64,000 bases of DNA, from the NCBI GenBank assembly GCA_001899065.1, contig MKUZ01000016.1, positions 50,199 to 114,198 on the forward strand, read 5' to 3'. Made by a program: the position numbers and the translations under genes. Positions 19,331-27,741 of this stretch are shown here, piece after piece (within the stretch, counting starts at the first letter, position 1; each line of letters begins with the position of its first letter). The notes under the pieces are model-generated. The model did no database searches. It had not been told where the DNA came from and saw only the letters and a list, made by a program, of their open reading frames with translations. Source of the stretch: Devosia sp. 66-22. Lineage in GTDB: Bacteria; Pseudomonadota; Alphaproteobacteria; Rhizobiales; Devosiaceae.

Positions 19331-20323
19331 ATGCGTCTCAAGCGCGTTTCCCGTGACGACCTCGTTGTGCGCCGTGTCCGTCACGGGCGCGGTCACGCCT
19401 ATCTAGACGCCGACGGCAGGAGCTGGCCGCGCGGCGAATTGCGCGATCGCGCTCTCCACCTGGGCATCCCGCCCGCCTGGACCGAGGTGCGCGTGGCTCC
19501 CGAGCCCAATATGCACCTCCAGGCCTGCGGCCTCGATGCGGCAGGGCGTGTCCAGTACATCTATCATTCCCAGTGGGAAGCCAGGCGGACGGCCAAGAAA
19601 CAGAGGCAACTCGCGCTTCTGACGTCGGCGCTGCCGCGTCTTCGGCGCCAGGTGTCGCGCGACCTCGAGGCCGAGGCGGGCAGCCGGACGTTGGCTCTGG
19701 CGATCGGCGTGGCGCTGATCGACCGCACCGCCATGCGAATCGGGCGGGAGCGCTATCTCGACGCGCGCGGCACGCGCGGCGCCGGTACGCTCTACACCCG
19801 AGATGTGTGGGCAAAGGGCGACGCCATTACGGTGGGTTTTCCGGCTAAGAGCGGCAAGGTCGCGGAATACACCCTGACCGACGCCCGCCTCGCCGCCGCG
19901 ATCGCCCGCATCAAGACCATCCCCGGCAAGCGGCCGCTGATGTATCGCGACGCTGACGGCACCGCGCTTGCCGTCCGCACCGACGACCTCAACCGCTATC
20001 TGCGCAAGATCGCGGACGCGCCGGTGACCGCCAAGGACTTTCGCACCCTGCATGCCAGCGCGCTGGCGGCGGAGGCGCTGGCCAAGATCGAACCCGGGGA
20101 GTCGCCGACGGCCCGCAAGCGGCAGCTCGCCGATGTGACCAGGGAAGTCGCGTCGTTCCTGCGCAATACGCCGGCGATTACGCGCACCAGCTATATCGCG
20201 CCGTGCCTGTTCGCGCTGTTCGAGAAGGCCAAGCTCAGCGATTTGTGGGCCGCCGTCGACAGCCGCGACGGGCTGCGCGTGCGCGAGGCGCGACTTGCCG
20301 CCGTGCTCGAGGCGGTCGGCTAA
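19331..20323 (+). CDS. DNA topoisomerase IB (poxvirus/bacterial type)
   Basis: A 330-residue type IB topoisomerase, which relaxes supercoils through a 3'-phosphotyrosine. The catalytic Tyr288 lies in TRTSYIAPCLF; RIGRERY (136-142) and KDFRTLHAS (235-243) match the Arg/Lys/His catalytic positions of the family. The small N-terminal beta domain (about 1-80) and helical catalytic domain are both present. The usual RTWHGT-like motif reads RTLHAS, a mild deviation. Converges with the diguanylate cyclase gene, overlapping its 3' end by four bases. Confidence 0.93.
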   Translation: MRLKRVSRDDLVVRRVRHGRGHAYLDADGRSWPRGELRDRALHLGIPPAWTEVRVAPEPNMHLQACGLDAAGRVQYIYHSQWEARRTAKKQRQLALLTSALPRLRRQVSRDLEAEAGSRTLALAIGVALIDRTAMRIGRERYLDARGTRGAGTLYTRDVWAKGDAITVGFPAKSGKVAEYTLTDARLAAAIARIKTIPGKRPLMYRDADGTALAVRTDDLNRYLRKIADAPVTAKDFRTLHASALAAEALAKIEPGESPTARKRQLADVTREVASFLRNTPAITRTSYIAPCLFALFEKAKLSDLWAAVDSRDGLRVREARLAAVLEAVG

Positions 20324-21726
20324 GCCGCTCTCCTGATCTCGTCGAATACGCGGTAGGTGTTCCGACCCGACTCCTTGGCGTCGTAGAGGGCGAAGTCGGC
20401 GCGCGACACGAGGTCGTCGCGTTCGTCGGACAGTGCGGTCGCAATACCCACGCTCACTCCGATACTGGCTGTCCCGCTGTCCAGGGTGAACGGCTCGGCA
20501 ATCGTCGTGACGATCCTGTCGGCGAGCTTGCCGAGCGTCGTGGTATCGGCCGCATGCGGCACCAGGACCATGAACTCGTCGCCGCCGAGGCGTGCGACCA
20601 GACCCATGTCGCCGACAACCGTCGCAAGCCTCCCGGCGACCTGCCTCAGCAGATCATCACCTGCCTCGTGGCCCATGGTGTCGTTGACGTGCTTGAAGCG
20701 GTCGAGGTCGAGCGCAAGCAGCGCAAGGGGCACCGGCGAACTGCCGAGCCGCTCGTTGAAGAGAGCGCGGTTGGCGAGGCCGGTGAGGGGATCATGCGTC
20801 GCCCGGTGCAGGGCCTCCGCGCGAGCCTTTTCCAGGGCGGCCGTCGAACGAGCGAGGCCGAACAGCAGCAGCGCGATGACGATGCCGATGACCCCAAGGA
20901 GCCCGACGCTCGCCGGCAGAGTATCGGCAAGGAGCGCTTCGCCGGGCCGCTCGGGCTGCCACTTGAAATAGGCGACGAAACGCCCGGCCTGGTTGGCGAT
21001 GGGCACCATCGTTTCGTTGGGCAAGGTGTTGGGGACGGCATCGAAATGTGCGCCCACCAGCAGGTACTGGGCCATCATCGCCTCGGCGACGCCATTGTCG
21101 AGGAACTGGATGGCCACGTGGTAGTAGTGCGCCCCCGGTTGCTGCTCCTGATCCTGCCAGTTGGAGGTGATCGGCAAGACGCTGACAAAGGCGACGCGCC
21201 CCGCTACGGTCACGAAGTCGGAAAGCTGCGGCGGCCAGTCGGCGATGCCGCTCTCATAGGACTGGATGGCAGCCGCCAGTTCGGGAGTGCGGAAGCGCTG
21301 GGCGATCGGATCGATGACGGCGCGGTCGGCATCGTACGCCGCCAAGTCCGTGCTCTCGCCGTCGCGGGCCGCGTAGATGGGTCGTAGGTTCGGATCGAGC
21401 ACGTAGACCCGGTCGTGCCCGAAGTCGGCATATTCACCCCAGCCCATCTCCGAGTCGATCCAGTCGAGGTCTGGCTCATCGCCGATGACGGCCTCCGTCG
21501 CTTCGTAGCGCAACACGACGGTGCCCTGCGTGCCCTCGAAGTCGGATCTGGCGCCCTGCACGAAATGCGCAACGAGTGCCTGCTGTCGCTGCAGTGCGGC
21601 TTCGTCGGTGCGTTGGGCCGACCACAGGATGAAGCCCGCCGCGAGGACAATCGTGACGAGGACGGCTGCCACGACAGGCAGCAGGACGGCGATGGAGAAT
21701 TTCCACCGGCTTTCGACAGAGTGCAT
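20320..21726 (-). CDS. CHASE4-GGDEF diguanylate cyclase
   Basis: The 468-residue inner-membrane sensor has an N-terminal helix, a periplasmic CHASE4-like domain (about 35-275), a second helix (about 280-300), then a GGDEF domain with RLGGDEFMVL. It should make cyclic di-GMP in response to an external cue. No EAL domain follows. The start MHSVESRWKFSIAVLLP is chosen because the upstream open frame has no membrane or domain character. It lies beside a second CHASE4 protein whose sensor half looks paralogous (FILWSAQ versus FVLWSAQ), so the two may read related signals. Confidence 0.9.
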   Translation of the reverse strand: MHSVESRWKFSIAVLLPVVAAVLVTIVLAAGFILWSAQRTDEAALQRQQALVAHFVQGARSDFEGTQGTVVLRYEATEAVIGDEPDLDWIDSEMGWGEYADFGHDRVYVLDPNLRPIYAARDGESTDLAAYDADRAVIDPIAQRFRTPELAAAIQSYESGIADWPPQLSDFVTVAGRVAFVSVLPITSNWQDQEQQPGAHYYHVAIQFLDNGVAEAMMAQYLLVGAHFDAVPNTLPNETMVPIANQAGRFVAYFKWQPERPGEALLADTLPASVGLLGVIGIVIALLLFGLARSTAALEKARAEALHRATHDPLTGLANRALFNERLGSSPVPLALLALDLDRFKHVNDTMGHEAGDDLLRQVAGRLATVVGDMGLVARLGGDEFMVLVPHAADTTTLGKLADRIVTTIAEPFTLDSGTASIGVSVGIATALSDERDDLVSRADFALYDAKESGRNTYRVFDEIRRAA

Positions 21727-21826
21727 GGACGCCCCCACGAACAGGCATGCGAGGCAGAGCCTAGCTGGACGTTGTTGGAAGGCGGTTGCGAGGCTCGCGG
21801 ATTCGAGCGGTGCAGTTAACGGAGGG

Positions 21827-24043
21827 TTATGCGACCTGCGAACGAGGCTGTCGCAAAACTGCCTCGAGGTTGCCCGGCGAGACGGGGGCCGAGAACAGGA
21901 AGCCCTGATAGATGTTGCAGCCGAGTGCGTCGAGCACCTCAGCCTGTTCGTGCGTCTCGACCCCTTCGGCGGTGACCTCGATCTTGAGTGCGTGCGCCAG
22001 CGTGACCATGGCCTGAACGATTGCAACCGAAACGCTGCCGGGCGCGAGCTGACTGACGAAGGATCGATCGATCTTGATGCGGTCGACCGGATAGCGCTTG
22101 AGATAGTTCAGCGATGAGTAGCCCGTGCCGAAGTCGTCGAGCGCGATCTTGATTCCGGCCGAGCGGAGCAGCCGCAGGGCTTCCGTGGCTTCCGAAGCTT
22201 CCTCAAGGAGGATGCCCTCGGTGATCTCCAATTCGAGATCCTGCGCCTGCATGCCGGTCGTCCGGAGCAAATCGAGCACAGTGGCGGTGAATGTGGGGTC
22301 GCGCAGTTGCACCGGTGAGATGTTGGCAGCGAAGGTGTGTCCCGGCCACTTGGCACCCATGCTGCAGGCTGCGCGCAGAACAAATGCACCCAACTGCGAG
22401 ATGAGGCCCGTCGCTTCCGCCACGGGAATGAAATGCGCCGGAGAAATCTGGCCAAGTCGCGGATGAACCCAGCGCGCCAGAGCCTCGGCACCGACGATCT
22501 GGCCGTCCCGTCCGAACAGCGGCTGGAAGGCAACCGAGAGTTGATCGTCGCGGCGCAGCGCCTCGCGCAGTTCGACTTCGATGGTTTTACGGTTCTGCAG
22601 GAACTCGTTCATCGAATCTTCGAAGACGACGGCCCGGTTGCGCCCCGTCGCCTTGGCCTCATAGAGCGCGATGTCGGCCCGGCGCGTGAGCTCGTGCGCA
22701 TCGGCCTCGTTCAGATCGGCGGTGGCAATACCGATCGAGACGCCGACAAAGGCTTCGCTGCCGAAGATATCGAAGGGCTTGTTGATCGCTTCGACGATGC
22801 GCTGACTCAGACCGAGCGCCGCCATGAGCCCAGGCGCGTGCGCATGGACAATCGCAAACTCGTCGCCACCGAGGCGAGCGAGCGTGTCGCCGTTTGCCAG
22901 CATCTCGCCCAGGCGTTGGCCGACGGCCTGGATGAGGTCGTCGCCGGCGCGGTGACCCAGCGTATCGTTGACCTGCTTGAAACGGTCGAGATCGAGCATG
23001 AGGACGGACGTGCGGCGGTCACGCGAGGGGCGCTGCGCGAGCGTGCGGGCAAGGATTGCTTCGAACGTCGTCCGGTTGGGCAGGCCAGTCAGGTGATCGT
23101 GCGCGGCGCGATACTCGGCGTCGGCGCGACCGACCTCGAGCGCGTGCGACTTGCGCCAGAGTTGATAGACAAGCAGTGCTGCGACGAGGCCCGCTATGAG
23201 GAAGGCGCCGACGATCACCGGCAGCGTCTGCATCAGCAGGTCACGTCCGGGTGTAACGGGAGTCCACTGCAGGAAGGTGATGAACCGACCGGCGGAGTCT
23301 GTCAGAGGCAGAAGCCCGTCGCGGCCGCTCGAGGTATCGGGGTAGAGGTCGAAACCGGCATCGGGTATCTGGTACTGTTCGCCCAGCCGCTGAGCGTAGT
23401 CGACGTCCAGGCGGACGATCGATACGTGCAGGAAGATCGTGGTCGGGTCCTGCTTGATGGTGCCGGAGTCGGAGATGATTGGCGCAATACTGACCAGGGA
23501 CGGCACGCCCCCGACGAGCCGGAGGGCGGCGACGTTTGGGGCGGTGGGGGTATTTCCCTTCTCATACGCGTCCGCCCCACCCTCCGTGAGCAGCCGGCGG
23601 AGATTGGCGATCAGCACACGGATGTCGCCCAGTGCCGTAGCTTCCCGGCCTGGGTCGGCGCGCGCACCCTCCGACATGGCGTAGATGGGCTGGTCGTCCT
23701 GATCGAGGACGATGACGTCGTCGTGGCCGAAATACTCCCGCATCCAGGTGCCCAGATTGGTATCTATCCACGCGGCGTTGAAGGCGAGCTTGGTGTTGTA
23801 GATTGCGTCATCCCAAATGGTGACGCTCTCCTGGTCATGCGGGATGCGCTTGAGTTCCGTCTCGATCACATGCCGTGCGAGGTCGGTCTGGCGGGTCAGC
23901 GCTCCGGCGTCAACACCTTGCGCCGACCACAGGACGAAGCCGAGTACGCCGGCCGCGGCCCCAACGAGGCTGAGAATGACGGGCAGGAGGACGACCACGG
24001 GGAACCGCCAGTCCCGCGTCAAACGGGCAGATCTGTGCTCCAT
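21827..24043 (-). CDS. CHASE4-GGDEF-EAL dual cyclic-di-GMP protein
   Basis: A 738-residue protein with an N-terminal helix, a periplasmic CHASE4 domain (VTIWDDAIYN is typical of it), a second helix, GGDEF (RLGGDEFAIV) and a complete EAL domain (GAEALARWVHP, DDFGTGYSSLNYLKRYPVD). Both catalytic motifs look intact, so cyclase, phosphodiesterase or switchable activity are all possible. I start at the ATG; a TTG seven codons upstream is possible. Same direction as the neighbouring GGDEF gene, 100 bp upstream of it. Confidence 0.9.
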   Translation of the reverse strand: MEHRSARLTRDWRFPVVVLLPVILSLVGAAAGVLGFVLWSAQGVDAGALTRQTDLARHVIETELKRIPHDQESVTIWDDAIYNTKLAFNAAWIDTNLGTWMREYFGHDDVIVLDQDDQPIYAMSEGARADPGREATALGDIRVLIANLRRLLTEGGADAYEKGNTPTAPNVAALRLVGGVPSLVSIAPIISDSGTIKQDPTTIFLHVSIVRLDVDYAQRLGEQYQIPDAGFDLYPDTSSGRDGLLPLTDSAGRFITFLQWTPVTPGRDLLMQTLPVIVGAFLIAGLVAALLVYQLWRKSHALEVGRADAEYRAAHDHLTGLPNRTTFEAILARTLAQRPSRDRRTSVLMLDLDRFKQVNDTLGHRAGDDLIQAVGQRLGEMLANGDTLARLGGDEFAIVHAHAPGLMAALGLSQRIVEAINKPFDIFGSEAFVGVSIGIATADLNEADAHELTRRADIALYEAKATGRNRAVVFEDSMNEFLQNRKTIEVELREALRRDDQLSVAFQPLFGRDGQIVGAEALARWVHPRLGQISPAHFIPVAEATGLISQLGAFVLRAACSMGAKWPGHTFAANISPVQLRDPTFTATVLDLLRTTGMQAQDLELEITEGILLEEASEATEALRLLRSAGIKIALDDFGTGYSSLNYLKRYPVDRIKIDRSFVSQLAPGSVSVAIVQAMVTLAHALKIEVTAEGVETHEQAEVLDALGCNIYQGFLFSAPVSPGNLEAVLRQPRSQVA

Positions 24044-24196
24044 GCGCTTAATCAGCTCACTCAAAGACCACGAAGATACGAAGCGGCGCTTGCGGATCGG
24101 TTACCGAAACGCACAGATTTTGGGCAGCGGACCCGTCCTGCGCCCGGGCCGCCGGGGAATCTCCGACGCTACCTCGGGAACTACGAGGATCGACGG

Positions 24197-25624
24197 CTAT
24201 TCCGCCGGCTGGGCGACTGTTGGCATTCGTCTGTCGCGCTGGGTGACCATCGCTGCGATGGGAATGCCGAGGGCGGCAAGAACGGCGAATACCGCGAACA
24301 GCACCAAGGCGACGAAGCCGACGTCGGCGGGCGTTTCGGCCAGGGGCAGGCCGGCGGCGTTCACCGCGACGCCCCCGATGGCCGCGCCGAGGCCCGACGC
24401 AAAGAGTTGAACCATGCCAAGGGCGGCCGACGTGCGGTCGTTGTCGGCGGCCGTGGTGGTCGCCAGGACACGCGCGGATAGCTGCTGAAACGCTGGTCCA
24501 ATTCCGATGCCGAGCGCAAACAGCGCGATGCTGGCGAGGACAATCGCCGTCATGCCCCCCGCGGGGTTGGCCAACGTCACAGCGAGGGCCAGGACGGAGG
24601 CACAGAGGATCACCGGAGACAGCACGATCATGATGCGCACGCGTGTGCCCGTCCAGCCGGCAGTGGTGATGGCCGACGCACTCCAGCCCGCAGCGACGAG
24701 TGCCGTGAGGTAGCCGGCCCAGAGCGGGCCCAAGCCATGGATGCGCTGGAAGAACAGCGGGGCGAAGATGTCACAGGTAATGACGACCCCGAGCAGCAGG
24801 ATGAGACCGAACAGCCCACTCATCGGAGAGGAAAGCGAGAACGTGCCGTCTGGAAGGAGGCGCGAGCCGGCGCGGGTGTCGGCCACCCCAAGCAGCGCGA
24901 TGCCGGCGAGGCCGAGAGCGACGAGCACGGCGGCAAGCACGGGCGCTTCGGTGAGCAAGCTTGCGATCGAGATCACCAGCACTATTCCGGTGACGAGCAG
25001 AATCTGCGTGATGGGCAGCCGGGCGGGCGGGGTGGATACGCTGGCGTTGGGAAGAACGCGCAGGGCGCCCAGCGCGAGCAGTATCGCGACGGGCACGATG
25101 CCGAGGAAAGCCCAGCGCCAAAGGCCGATTTCGGCGAAGATGCCGCCAAGCGCCGGGCCCACGAGCGTGCCGACGCCCCAGACGGTGGCGTTGAGCGCCA
25201 TGACCCTCGGCCACAGGCGCTCCGGAAATACGATGCGATACATCGAGATCGACTGCGCAATGAGGAGGCCGGCGCCGAAGCCCTGCACCAAGCGGCCGGC
25301 GAGCAGCACCTCCATCGACGGGGCGAGGCCGCATGCGAGGCTGCCCGCGGCGAAGGCGGCCGCGGCGATCATATAGCCGCCGCGTGGCCCGATCGATTTC
25401 GGGCGCACCGCGGCGAACAGCGTGGCGACAATCGAGGCCACGATGAAGACGGTTGTGTTCCAGGCGAAGAGTTCGAGCCCGCCGATGTCGGCCACGACGG
25501 TGGGCAGCATCGCCGATGCAATGAAGGCCTCGAGCGCCTGCAATGAGGTGCCGCCGAAGATCACGAAGAGAGCGAGGCCCCCGGTCTGGAACAGGTCGCG
25601 CCACGTGGTGGTCGAGGTGGTCAT
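24197..25624 (-). CDS. MFS drug-efflux-type transporter under SoxR control
   Basis: A 475-residue major facilitator of the multidrug/proton antiporter type with 12 or more helices. Motif A-like loops and motif C-like VWGVGTLVGPALGGIFAE are visible. It diverges from soxR; the 69-bp gap holds a SoxR box placed exactly as in SoxR-activated promoters reading into this gene. That implies induction by redox-cycling compounds such as phenazines or quinones, and efflux of one of them. Ribosome site GGAAGAG precedes the ATG. Confidence 0.9.
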   Translation of the reverse strand: MTTSTTTWRDLFQTGGLALFVIFGGTSLQALEAFIASAMLPTVVADIGGLELFAWNTTVFIVASIVATLFAAVRPKSIGPRGGYMIAAAAFAAGSLACGLAPSMEVLLAGRLVQGFGAGLLIAQSISMYRIVFPERLWPRVMALNATVWGVGTLVGPALGGIFAEIGLWRWAFLGIVPVAILLALGALRVLPNASVSTPPARLPITQILLVTGIVLVISIASLLTEAPVLAAVLVALGLAGIALLGVADTRAGSRLLPDGTFSLSSPMSGLFGLILLLGVVITCDIFAPLFFQRIHGLGPLWAGYLTALVAAGWSASAITTAGWTGTRVRIMIVLSPVILCASVLALAVTLANPAGGMTAIVLASIALFALGIGIGPAFQQLSARVLATTTAADNDRTSAALGMVQLFASGLGAAIGGVAVNAAGLPLAETPADVGFVALVLFAVFAVLAALGIPIAAMVTQRDRRMPTVAQPAE

Positions 25625-25659
25625 GTTCTCTTCCTTTCAGATTGGTGGTAGGCGTACAA

Positions 25660-25677
25660 CCTCAATCCTGGTTGAGG
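25660..25677 (-). promoter_or_regulatory. SoxR operator and 19-bp-spacer promoter of the MFS pump
   Basis: CCTCAATCCTGGTTGAGG is an inverted repeat matching the SoxR consensus arms CCTCAA/TTGAGG. On the minus strand it is embedded between TTTACC (-35-like) and TACGCC (-10-like) with the 19-bp spacing that MerR-family activators need; the order TTTACCTCAA...TTGAGG mirrors the enterobacterial soxS promoter. Only the -10 match is weak, as expected for an activator-dependent promoter. Strong evidence that SoxR activates the pump and may repress itself. Confidence 0.9.
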
Positions 25678-25693
25678 TAAAGAGGGATCGGCA

Positions 25694-26155
25694 ATGGCGG
25701 TCGAATTGTCGGTGGGGGAGGTGGCGGAGCGTGCCGGGGTGGCGGTGTCGGCGCTGCACTTCTATGAGCGCAAGGGCCTGATCCGGAGCCACCGGACCGG
25801 CGGCAATCAGCGACGCTACGACCGCGACGTGTTGCGCCGACTGGCCATCATCCGCATGGGGCAGGAGCTTGGCGTTCCGCTGGCCGAGATCGGGGAGCAG
25901 CTCGAAGCGCTGCCAGATGGCCGGCCCGCCGGAAAGGCTGACTGGGCCAGGATGTCGAGCCGATGGCGGGACCGGCTGGACCGCCGCATCACGCTGATGA
26001 CGCGGCTGCGCGACGAACTCACCGGTTGCATCGGCTGTGGGTGCTTGTCGCTCAAGACCTGCCCTCTCTACAATCGCGGCGATCTGCTGTCGAGCGAGGG
26101 GAGTGGCCCGCGCCGGATGATGCGGCCCGGACGGGACGTGTTCGACGTCGAATAG
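25694..26155 (+). CDS. soxR: Redox-sensing MerR-family activator SoxR
   Basis: A 153-residue transcription factor. It has a MerR helix-turn-helix at the N-terminus (LSVGEVAERAGVAVSALHFY, residues 5-24), a dimerisation helix, and the [2Fe-2S] cluster motif Cys112, Cys115, Cys117, Cys123 (CIGCGCLSLKTC), the same spacing as in E. coli SoxR. Oxidation of the cluster by redox-active compounds switches it to an activator. Adjacent operator and divergent efflux gene fit the compact SoxR-pump arrangement of non-enteric bacteria, where SoxS is absent. Confidence 0.97.
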   Translation: MAVELSVGEVAERAGVAVSALHFYERKGLIRSHRTGGNQRRYDRDVLRRLAIIRMGQELGVPLAEIGEQLEALPDGRPAGKADWARMSSRWRDRLDRRITLMTRLRDELTGCIGCGCLSLKTCPLYNRGDLLSSEGSGPRRMMRPGRDVFDVE

Positions 26156-26213
26156 GCGGAACTTCGAAGGCTGCGGCGGAGTTGCTGTCCCGCATTACTC
26201 CGGAGACAGCGTC

Positions 26214-26738
26214 ATGGATTGGGCCGCAGGGCTGGGTTATGTGGACACCAGCACGCCTCAGCACGTCTTCGCCATTCGACTTCTCTTCGCTGCCCTGTTC
26301 GGCGGCATGATCGGGTTCGAGCGAGAGTCTACAAACTACGGGTCCGCGGGGCTGAGGACACATATCCTCATCGCGACGGCCGCGTGCCTGTTCACGCTGC
26401 TCGCCTTCGAGATCTATGAGGTTGCCCTGGCCGGGGGCAGCAACAATCCGGATCCGATCCGCGCCGTGGAAGCAACGACCGCGGGCATCGCCTTCCTTGG
26501 AGCGGGCGCGATCTTCCAGTCGCGCGGTAACGTGCGCGGTCTGACGACAGGGGCGGGGATGTGGCTCGCGGGTGCCGTCGGGGTTGCCACCGCCCTCGGC
26601 TACTACATCATCGCATTCGGGGTTGCGCTGTTTGCCGTGGTCGTTCTGGCAGCACTCAAATACATCGCGCACCGGATGATCGGCGAGGACGACGATGCGG
26701 GGCCCTCCGAGGGCGAGCGCAAGCAAAAGGCGCTCTAG
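26214..26738 (+). CDS. MgtC/SapB family membrane protein
   Basis: A 174-residue protein with four to five hydrophobic helices and the MgtC core GGMIGFERE (about residues 30-38), SAGLRTHILIATAACLFTL and GIAFLGAGAI. MgtC proteins modulate membrane energetics and survival in low Mg2+; enzymatic activity is unknown. The charged C-terminal tail lacks the regulatory ACT-like domain of Salmonella MgtC. GGAG precedes the ATG. A second, shorter-tailed MgtC homologue lies at 51605-52039. Confidence 0.9.
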   Translation: MDWAAGLGYVDTSTPQHVFAIRLLFAALFGGMIGFERESTNYGSAGLRTHILIATAACLFTLLAFEIYEVALAGGSNNPDPIRAVEATTAGIAFLGAGAIFQSRGNVRGLTTGAGMWLAGAVGVATALGYYIIAFGVALFAVVVLAALKYIAHRMIGEDDDAGPSEGERKQKAL

Positions 26739-27021
26739 CCTGCCGGAAAGAACGGCGGCCGCGAGGAGGATCGCAGCCGCCGCATCAGGGCCAGGTTCGC
26801 TCCGCCTAAGAGCGGACGCTGGAAGGGTGGGACGCTCGGCCTGACTGCGAGAGGGGTGCAGCCGGCTTCGTGCCCCGATTGCCGCGCTCGGGAGGTAACA
26901 CGGCAAAGGCGCCGCGCGCAGCGAGCGCGCGAGAGAACGGGGAGCAGCGCTGGGAATGCCGTGACGGTCGCCCGCCGTCGAGCACGCCGCTCCCCGCGAC
27001 ACCTAGAGCTCTTGGGGGACT
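26739..27021. other. Gene-free spacer with GC-rich inverted repeats
   Basis: No convincing gene in 283 bp. Structures seen: CGGCGGC/GCCGCCG arms near 26754-26785, and CGCGCGC-AGCGA-GCGCGCG at 26913-26931. These lie between the ends of convergent genes (mgtC and the receiver gene), so they most likely take part in termination. A short Arg-rich frame here lacks a ribosome site and is not called. Confidence 0.5.
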
Positions 27022-27028
27022 CTAGGTG
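27000..27028 (-). terminator. 9-bp hairpin spanning the receiver-gene stop codon
   Basis: CACCTAGAG and CTCTAGGTG form perfect 9-bp arms around an 11-base loop. The TAG stop of the receiver gene is inside one arm. There is no T-run, so if it ends transcription it is not a classic intrinsic terminator; it could protect the mRNA 3' end instead. Confidence 0.4.
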
Positions 27029-27462
27029 CCAACTGCATCAAGGCGCTGATTGCGCACCCAGAAAGCCACAATGCTCGCCGCCTCGCGGCGGTAGAGCGTG
27101 ATGTCGGAATGGCGCTCGAACACCGCAGAGGCGCCAGCTTCCAGCAACTCGTTGCGCACCTCGCGGTCGAGCGTCGCCGCCATCGCAACTACAAGGAGTT
27201 CGGGCACCCGCTGCTTGAGACGGGCGACGAAGTCGCGCGTCGCGGTCGACGAGGATTTGAGGTCCACCACGGCCATGTACTGTCCGGCCACCATCGGGGT
27301 TACCGCCGAATCCGCGAGAGCCTCGACGGCCTGCTCGGGGTCCGGCAGGCGGCTGACCTGCGGGCCGCCATGGGCCTCGAGCATACGGGTCATCAGCCGC
27401 GCCGAATGGTAGTCGTCGTCAATCAGCGCGATGGCCGGCTGTCGCCCAGAAAGAGTCGTCAT
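27022..27462 (-). CDS. Stand-alone response-regulator receiver protein, atypical
   Basis: A 146-residue single receiver domain without output domain. The acidic pocket IALIDDD (residues 11-17) and phospho-acceptor-like Asp67 in AVVDLKSSS are present. The position normally occupied by the conserved Lys-Pro reads VFERHSD, so the lysine is lost. This suggests a pseudo-receiver or one with altered phosphorylation. A short C-terminal helix (REAASIVAFWVRNQRLDAVGT) follows. Adjacent to, and divergent from, a TPR protein with a DNA-binding-like N-terminus; a partnership is possible but unproven. Confidence 0.7.
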   Translation of the reverse strand: MTTLSGRQPAIALIDDDYHSARLMTRMLEAHGGPQVSRLPDPEQAVEALADSAVTPMVAGQYMAVVDLKSSSTATRDFVARLKQRVPELLVVAMAATLDREVRNELLEAGASAVFERHSDITLYRREAASIVAFWVRNQRLDAVGT

Positions 27463-27663
27463 TGCATGTCCTTTCCCGCGCCGCGCGGGAGGAGTGGCCG
27501 TCGATCTGAAATATGTGCCGCGGGCCTGGAGCGCGGCGCCCGAGGAGGGAGGTCCTACGGGCTGCCCGGTGAGGGTCGAAATAGGTGCCTCAAGCCAGGG
27601 TGCGCTGTGCTGCGAACAGCGCGGATATGACTCCCGATCGGTGCTTCGGGAAGGTTCCCGAGC

Positions 27664-27702
27664 GTTACGGCCCGTAACTTCGCTTGTATTTTACATGTAA
27701 AA
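27664..27702. promoter_or_regulatory. Two palindromes in the divergent spacer before the TPR protein
   Basis: GTTACGGCCCGTAAC (27664-27678, 7-bp arms around one base) and TTTTACATGTAAAA (27689-27702, fully symmetric) are 10 bases apart, and a third half-site GTAACGG follows at about 27710. They lie 40-80 bases before the gene at 27742, within the only AT-rich stretch of the spacer. Operator-like; the cognate regulator is not identified. The TPR protein itself, with its winged-helix-like N-terminus, is one candidate. Confidence 0.5.
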
Positions 27703-27741
27703 GGCGAATGTAACGGGCGGCAGGAGGAGGGGGAATCCGCC

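Noticed and set aside
26856..27101. 81-codon plus-strand frame between mgtC and the receiver gene
   Set aside because: Arg-rich, no ribosome site, overlaps the receiver gene and inverted repeats.
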